A stretch of DNA of 8,518 nucleotides, from the NCBI GenBank assembly GCA_036655715.1, contig JAVVPO010000093.1:1-8518 (forward strand), read 5' to 3'. The stretch's first letter is position 1. Each line of letters begins with the position of its first letter. Of this stretch, positions 5,587 to 8,518 are shown in pieces. The position numbers and the translations under genes are program-made. This DNA comes from JAVVPO01 sp036655715 (GTDB lineage Bacteria > Bacillota > Clostridia > Lachnospirales > Cellulosilyticaceae). The notes beneath the pieces were generated by a model. The model ran no database searches. It saw nothing but the letters and a program-made list of their open reading frames with translations, and was not told the origin of the DNA.

Positions 5587-7416
5587 ATGTGTGGTTTTTG
5601 CGGCTTTTTAGATACAGAACTTGAAGACAAAAAAATGGTCCTAACAACTATGATGGACAAGATTATTCACCGTGGCCCAGATAGTGATGGACAATTTACA
5701 GATGATACTGCAGCACTAGGGTTTAGAAGACTTAGTATTATAGACTTAGCTGAGGGTGCTCAGCCTTTATATAACGAGGATCAAAGATTTGTTTTAACTT
5801 TTAATGGGGAGATTTATAATTATAAATCTATTCGTGAGAAACTCATTGAAAAGGGGCATATTTTCAAGACTCATACAGACTCTGAGGTTCTTCTTCATGG
5901 CTATGAAGAATACGGTACAGATCTACTCTCTCATCTTAGAGGTATGTTTGCCTTTGTTATTTGGGATAGACAAGAAAAGGTTTTATTTGGTGCAAGAGAT
6001 TTCTTTGGTATCAAACCATTTTACTACCATCATAATGAAGGTCAGTTTGTATACGGCTCTGAGATTAAGTCAATCTTAGAACACCCAAGTGTACCTCGTA
6101 CTTTAAATGAAGAAGCACTTGAGCAGTACCTTACTTTCCAATATTCACCTATGGTTGAAACATTTTTCAAAGGTATCTTCAGATTACAACCTGGTCATTT
6201 CTTTATGCTTAAAGATGGCAAGATGGATATCAAGAGATATTGGGAGCCTACATTCAACGAGACTGATGGTTCTATCGAAGACTATGTAGACCTAATTGAC
6301 AAGACAATGAAAGACTCTATCGAAGCTCACAAAGTAAGTGACGTAGAAGTAGGTTGCTTCTTATCTAGTGGTGTAGACTCTAGTTATGTAGCAAGTTGTT
6401 TCAAGGGAGACAAAACTTTCACTGTAGGTTTTGATAATGAAAAATATAATGAGATTAGCTATGCTAAAGAACTTTCTAAGGAAATAGGTATTGAAAACTT
6501 CCATAAGGTTATCTCTCCTGAAGAGTACTGGGATGTACTTCCTAAAGTTCAATACTTTATGGACGAGCCTTTAGCAGATCCTGCTGCAGTTGCCCTTTAC
6601 TTTGTAAGCCAGCTTGCTAGTGAGCACGTAAAAGTTGTTCTTTCAGGAGAAGGTGCTGATGAATTATTCGGGGGCTACAACATCTATAAGGAACCTGTAG
6701 ATAATGCGAGATATCGTTCTCTTCCAAAAGTTCTACGTGCATTCCTTGGCAAATTAGCTGTTGCTATGCCAATCGACTTCAAAGGTAAGAACTTCCTCAT
6801 CCGTGGTGGACAAGATATAGAAGATCGTTTCATCGGAAACGCTTATATGTTCTCTCCTAAGGAAAGAAAAGAACTCCTCAAGATTACAACCCCTGCCAAA
6901 GATCCAAAAGAACTTACTGCTCCTTACTATAAAAAAGTAGCTAACAAATGTGATGTAACTAAGATGCAATACTTAGACATGCACATGTGGTTAGCTGGAG
7001 ATATTCTTCTTAAAGCAGATAGAATGAGTATGGCTCACTCTTTAGAACTTCGTGTGCCGTTCTTAGATAAAGAAGTATGTAATGTAGCAACAAAAGTACC
7101 TCTTAAATTCAAAGTAAATAAAGAAAATACCAAATATGCTATGCGCCTAGCTGCAAAACGCAATATGCCAGCTTCTACGGCTAACAAGAAAAAACTTGGA
7201 TTCCCAGTTCCTACTCGTGTATGGCTCAAAGAAGACAAGTATTACAACATTGTTAAAGAACATTTCACAAGTGATATTGCTAAGAAATACTTTAATCACG
7301 AAATGCTTGTTAACTTATTAGATGAACACCGTCATGGTAAAAAAGATAATAGTCGTAAGATCTGGACAATCTTTATGTTCCTTACATGGTATGATCAATA
7401 TTTCAAAGTAGCTTAA
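5587..7416 (+). CDS. asnB: Asparagine synthetase, glutamine hydrolysing
   Basis: Converts aspartate, glutamine and ATP to asparagine, glutamate, AMP and PPi in the cytoplasm. The start is fixed by the family: processed AsnB needs Cys at position 2 as its N-terminal nucleophile, and MCGFCGF begins at 5587, 8 nt after the GAAAGGAGC Shine-Dalgarno site. The longer frame from 5542 would bury that Cys. The class II glutaminase domain (about 2-190) shows HRGPDS, RRLSIIDL, FNGEIYNY and HTDSEVLLHGY. The synthetase domain follows, with the PP-loop SGVDSS (261-266) for ATP and SGEGADELFGGY (353-364). Its 609 residues are nearer the longer Bacillus-type enzymes than E. coli AsnB (554). A role for this fold in amidating cell-wall diaminopimelate is known in some bacteria and cannot be excluded by sequence, but the motifs fit free asparagine synthesis. 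It is monocistronic, divergent from malic enzyme and convergent with the HIT gene. Confidence 0.96.
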   Translation: MCGFCGFLDTELEDKKMVLTTMMDKIIHRGPDSDGQFTDDTAALGFRRLSIIDLAEGAQPLYNEDQRFVLTFNGEIYNYKSIREKLIEKGHIFKTHTDSEVLLHGYEEYGTDLLSHLRGMFAFVIWDRQEKVLFGARDFFGIKPFYYHHNEGQFVYGSEIKSILEHPSVPRTLNEEALEQYLTFQYSPMVETFFKGIFRLQPGHFFMLKDGKMDIKRYWEPTFNETDGSIEDYVDLIDKTMKDSIEAHKVSDVEVGCFLSSGVDSSYVASCFKGDKTFTVGFDNEKYNEISYAKELSKEIGIENFHKVISPEEYWDVLPKVQYFMDEPLADPAAVALYFVSQLASEHVKVVLSGEGADELFGGYNIYKEPVDNARYRSLPKVLRAFLGKLAVAMPIDFKGKNFLIRGGQDIEDRFIGNAYMFSPKERKELLKITTPAKDPKELTAPYYKKVANKCDVTKMQYLDMHMWLAGDILLKADRMSMAHSLELRVPFLDKEVCNVATKVPLKFKVNKENTKYAMRLAAKRNMPASTANKKKLGFPVPTRVWLKEDKYYNIVKEHFTSDIAKKYFNHEMLVNLLDEHRHGKKDNSRKIWTIFMFLTWYDQYFKVA

Positions 7417-7487
7417 TCTACTTTTATTATCTTATCCACATAAGTTCCCTTATTAAAGCCTACCTTTAGGCCAAATAAAGCAAACTA

Positions 7488-7514
7488 AAATAGGCTATCT
7501 TAGATAGCCTATTT
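7488..7514. terminator. Shared terminator between asnB and the HIT gene
   Basis: A 12-bp perfect stem, AAATAGGCTATC (7488-7499) with its complement at 7503-7514, has a 3-nt loop. On the minus strand it ends TATTTTAGTTT, 17 nt past the HIT-protein stop, a good intrinsic terminator. On the plus strand it ends ATTTCCTATTTC, 71 nt past the asnB stop, weaker but probably usable, so it likely serves both convergent genes. Confidence 0.8.
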
Positions 7515-7531
7515 CCTATTTCATCACTCTT

Positions 7532-7951
7532 TTAGTTTAAAAGTGCTTTTATTTTATTCGCTACAACTTCTAATTCTTCAATTGTTGTCTCTCCGTTTGA
7601 TGTCTTATTAATTTGAATACCATCCTTCATATGGCGTGGTATCACGTGTAAATGGAAATGGAATACGGATTGCCCCGCTGCTTCTCCATTATTTTGTACA
7701 ATATTAATTCCCTCTGCACCAACAGCCTCTTTAACTACTCTTGCCATTTTTCTAGCTAATGGGTAGATTGCCGTCGCAACATTTGCGGACATATCAAAAA
7801 TACTTTCATGGTGTCTCTTCGGTATGATAATCACATGCCCAGGCGCTGCAGGGAATCTATCCATAATCACCTTAAATAACTCGTCCTCATAAACTGTAAA
7901 TGATGGGATTTCTCCCTCTAATATCTTACAAAAAATACAATTATCTTGCAT
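7532..7951 (-). CDS. HIT-family nucleotide hydrolase (Hint-like)
   Basis: Histidine-triad proteins hydrolyse or transfer nucleoside monophosphates, typically acting on phosphoramidates or adenylated compounds in the cytoplasm; the physiological substrate here is unknown. The signature HFHLHVIPR is at residues 98-106, with His100 as the expected nucleophile. CIFC (Cys5, Cys8) with His47 and His98 resembles the zinc site of Gram-positive HIT proteins. APGHVIIIPKRHHESIFD and QNNGEAAGQ are typical of the family. Three ATGs occur in a row (7957, 7954, 7951). The GAGGAG Shine-Dalgarno site is only 2 nt from the first, so the second or third is more likely; I used the third (139 aa). It lies 31 nt after the uncharacterised gene at 7983-8435 and is probably cotranscribed with it. 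Confidence 0.94.
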   Translation of the reverse strand: MQDNCIFCKILEGEIPSFTVYEDELFKVIMDRFPAAPGHVIIIPKRHHESIFDMSANVATAIYPLARKMARVVKEAVGAEGINIVQNNGEAAGQSVFHFHLHVIPRHMKDGIQINKTSNGETTIEELEVVANKIKALLN

Positions 7952-7982
7952 CATCATTTCTCCTCGTCTTAAGTATTATCAT

Positions 7983-8435
7983 CTATCTATCGTTAAGCAT
8001 CATAACCAATCTATTTTGGTAGATACTTTCATCAGTTATTATTGCATTTAGCATTTTATAAACTTTGAAATCCTCTATAGGTTGGCTAATATTAGATATA
8101 AACTGTATATTATTTTCTACCGCTTCTAATCTTATAACTAGCTCATGAGCTAATGAACTATGTATGTTTGTATTGCCTCGTACTCCCTCTAAAACCATTT
8201 CTTTTTCTAGATGTTCCCTAGAAATCTCTGATATCATTCGTTCATGTTTATATTGGTCTAAAACTCTTTCATCCATCCATTTTCTATGAAGTGGTTTACT
8301 TAATGATTTAATAAGCCTCTCTTCAACTGCTCTTTGACCCCTCTTGGCGATAAGTAGTTCCTTAAATAATGAATAAACTTGCTCATCTTCTTCTTTTAAG
8401 ACTGTCCTTCTCAAATTATCTGAATTAAACTCCAT
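7983..8435 (-). CDS. Uncharacterised helical protein, 150 aa
   Basis: ATG at 8435 follows the strong site AGGAGGGG by 5 nt. The protein is highly charged and predicted almost wholly helical, without a signal peptide or membrane segment. It looks like two helical pairs: residues about 10-80 contain EERLIKSLSK, then DERVLDQYKHERMISEI; residues about 90-148 contain HELVIRLEAVENNIQFI, then ITDESIYQNRLVMML. The repeat of a Glu-bearing helix followed by a 'DE...' helix recalls ferritin-like four-helix bundles, whose metal ligands come from E and ExxH motifs. Here the second copy has Tyr where a His ligand would sit, so an intact di-iron site is doubtful. This resemblance is my own reading, not a family assignment. 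The HIT gene follows 31 nt downstream and the two are probably one operon. No confident promoter is seen in 8436-8518, where the transcript may already be running from an upstream gene. Confidence 0.85.
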   Translation of the reverse strand: MEFNSDNLRRTVLKEEDEQVYSLFKELLIAKRGQRAVEERLIKSLSKPLHRKWMDERVLDQYKHERMISEISREHLEKEMVLEGVRGNTNIHSSLAHELVIRLEAVENNIQFISNISQPIEDFKVYKMLNAIITDESIYQNRLVMMLNDR

Positions 8436-8518
8436 CTTGGCCCCTCCTCATACCTCTCTCTACTACTAATATATATATGAGGACATCACCTTATTTATTA
8501 CCTATATCGCTTTAAATA

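Noticed and set aside
5804..7238. Several short frames on both strands within asnB
   Set aside because: All overlap the intact asnB coding sequence in other frames and show no ribosome-binding sites or family motifs.
1..8518. CRISPR array, IS transposase, tRNA or rRNA
   Set aside because: No regularly spaced direct repeats, transposase motifs, cloverleaf or conserved rRNA segments were seen on either strand.

Overview
This is an AT-rich chromosomal segment of a low-GC Gram-positive bacterium, most likely a member of the Clostridia (perhaps Lachnospirales). The grounds are strong purine-rich Shine-Dalgarno sites (AGGAGG-like) before almost every gene, GTG starts, short intergenic terminators, a MurG with the HESD-type loop I associate with staphylococcal and Bacillus cereus-group MurG, and clostridial-looking small proteins. 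No species can be named from the sequence alone.

Layout: (1) 104-331, minus, a 75-residue uncharacterised protein. (2) 445-851, a compact unit not explained by conventional genes. A plus-strand promoter drives a 52-codon ORF for a one-helix membrane peptide. Its Shine-Dalgarno site can be masked, its leader and 3' UTR share a 10-base complementarity, and a minus-strand promoter/terminator pair could make an antisense RNA over its 3' end. I read this as a candidate type I toxin-antitoxin module. (3) 852-1237, a gene-free stretch dominated by a 203-bp near-perfect palindrome at 1009-1211. (4) 1238-2848, minus, pyrG (CTP synthase). (5) 3066-5295, minus, a two-gene operon: malic enzyme followed 19 nt later by murG, ending in a strong hairpin terminator. 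(6) 5587-7416, plus, asnB (glutamine-dependent asparagine synthetase), divergent from the malic enzyme gene. (7) 7532-8435, minus, an uncharacterised helical protein followed by a HIT-family hydrolase, convergent with asnB across a shared hairpin terminator.

The recognisable genes are housekeeping: CTP supply, the lipid II-forming glycosyltransferase, malate decarboxylation, asparagine synthesis and nucleotide-conjugate hydrolysis. CTP synthase and AsnB both use glutamine amide nitrogen. No phage, IS transposase, CRISPR, tRNA or rRNA was seen. The accessory-looking part is 1-1237, which holds the most interesting material. Start sites were re-chosen for pyrG, asnB, the HIT gene and the 75-residue protein from Shine-Dalgarno position or family constraints.
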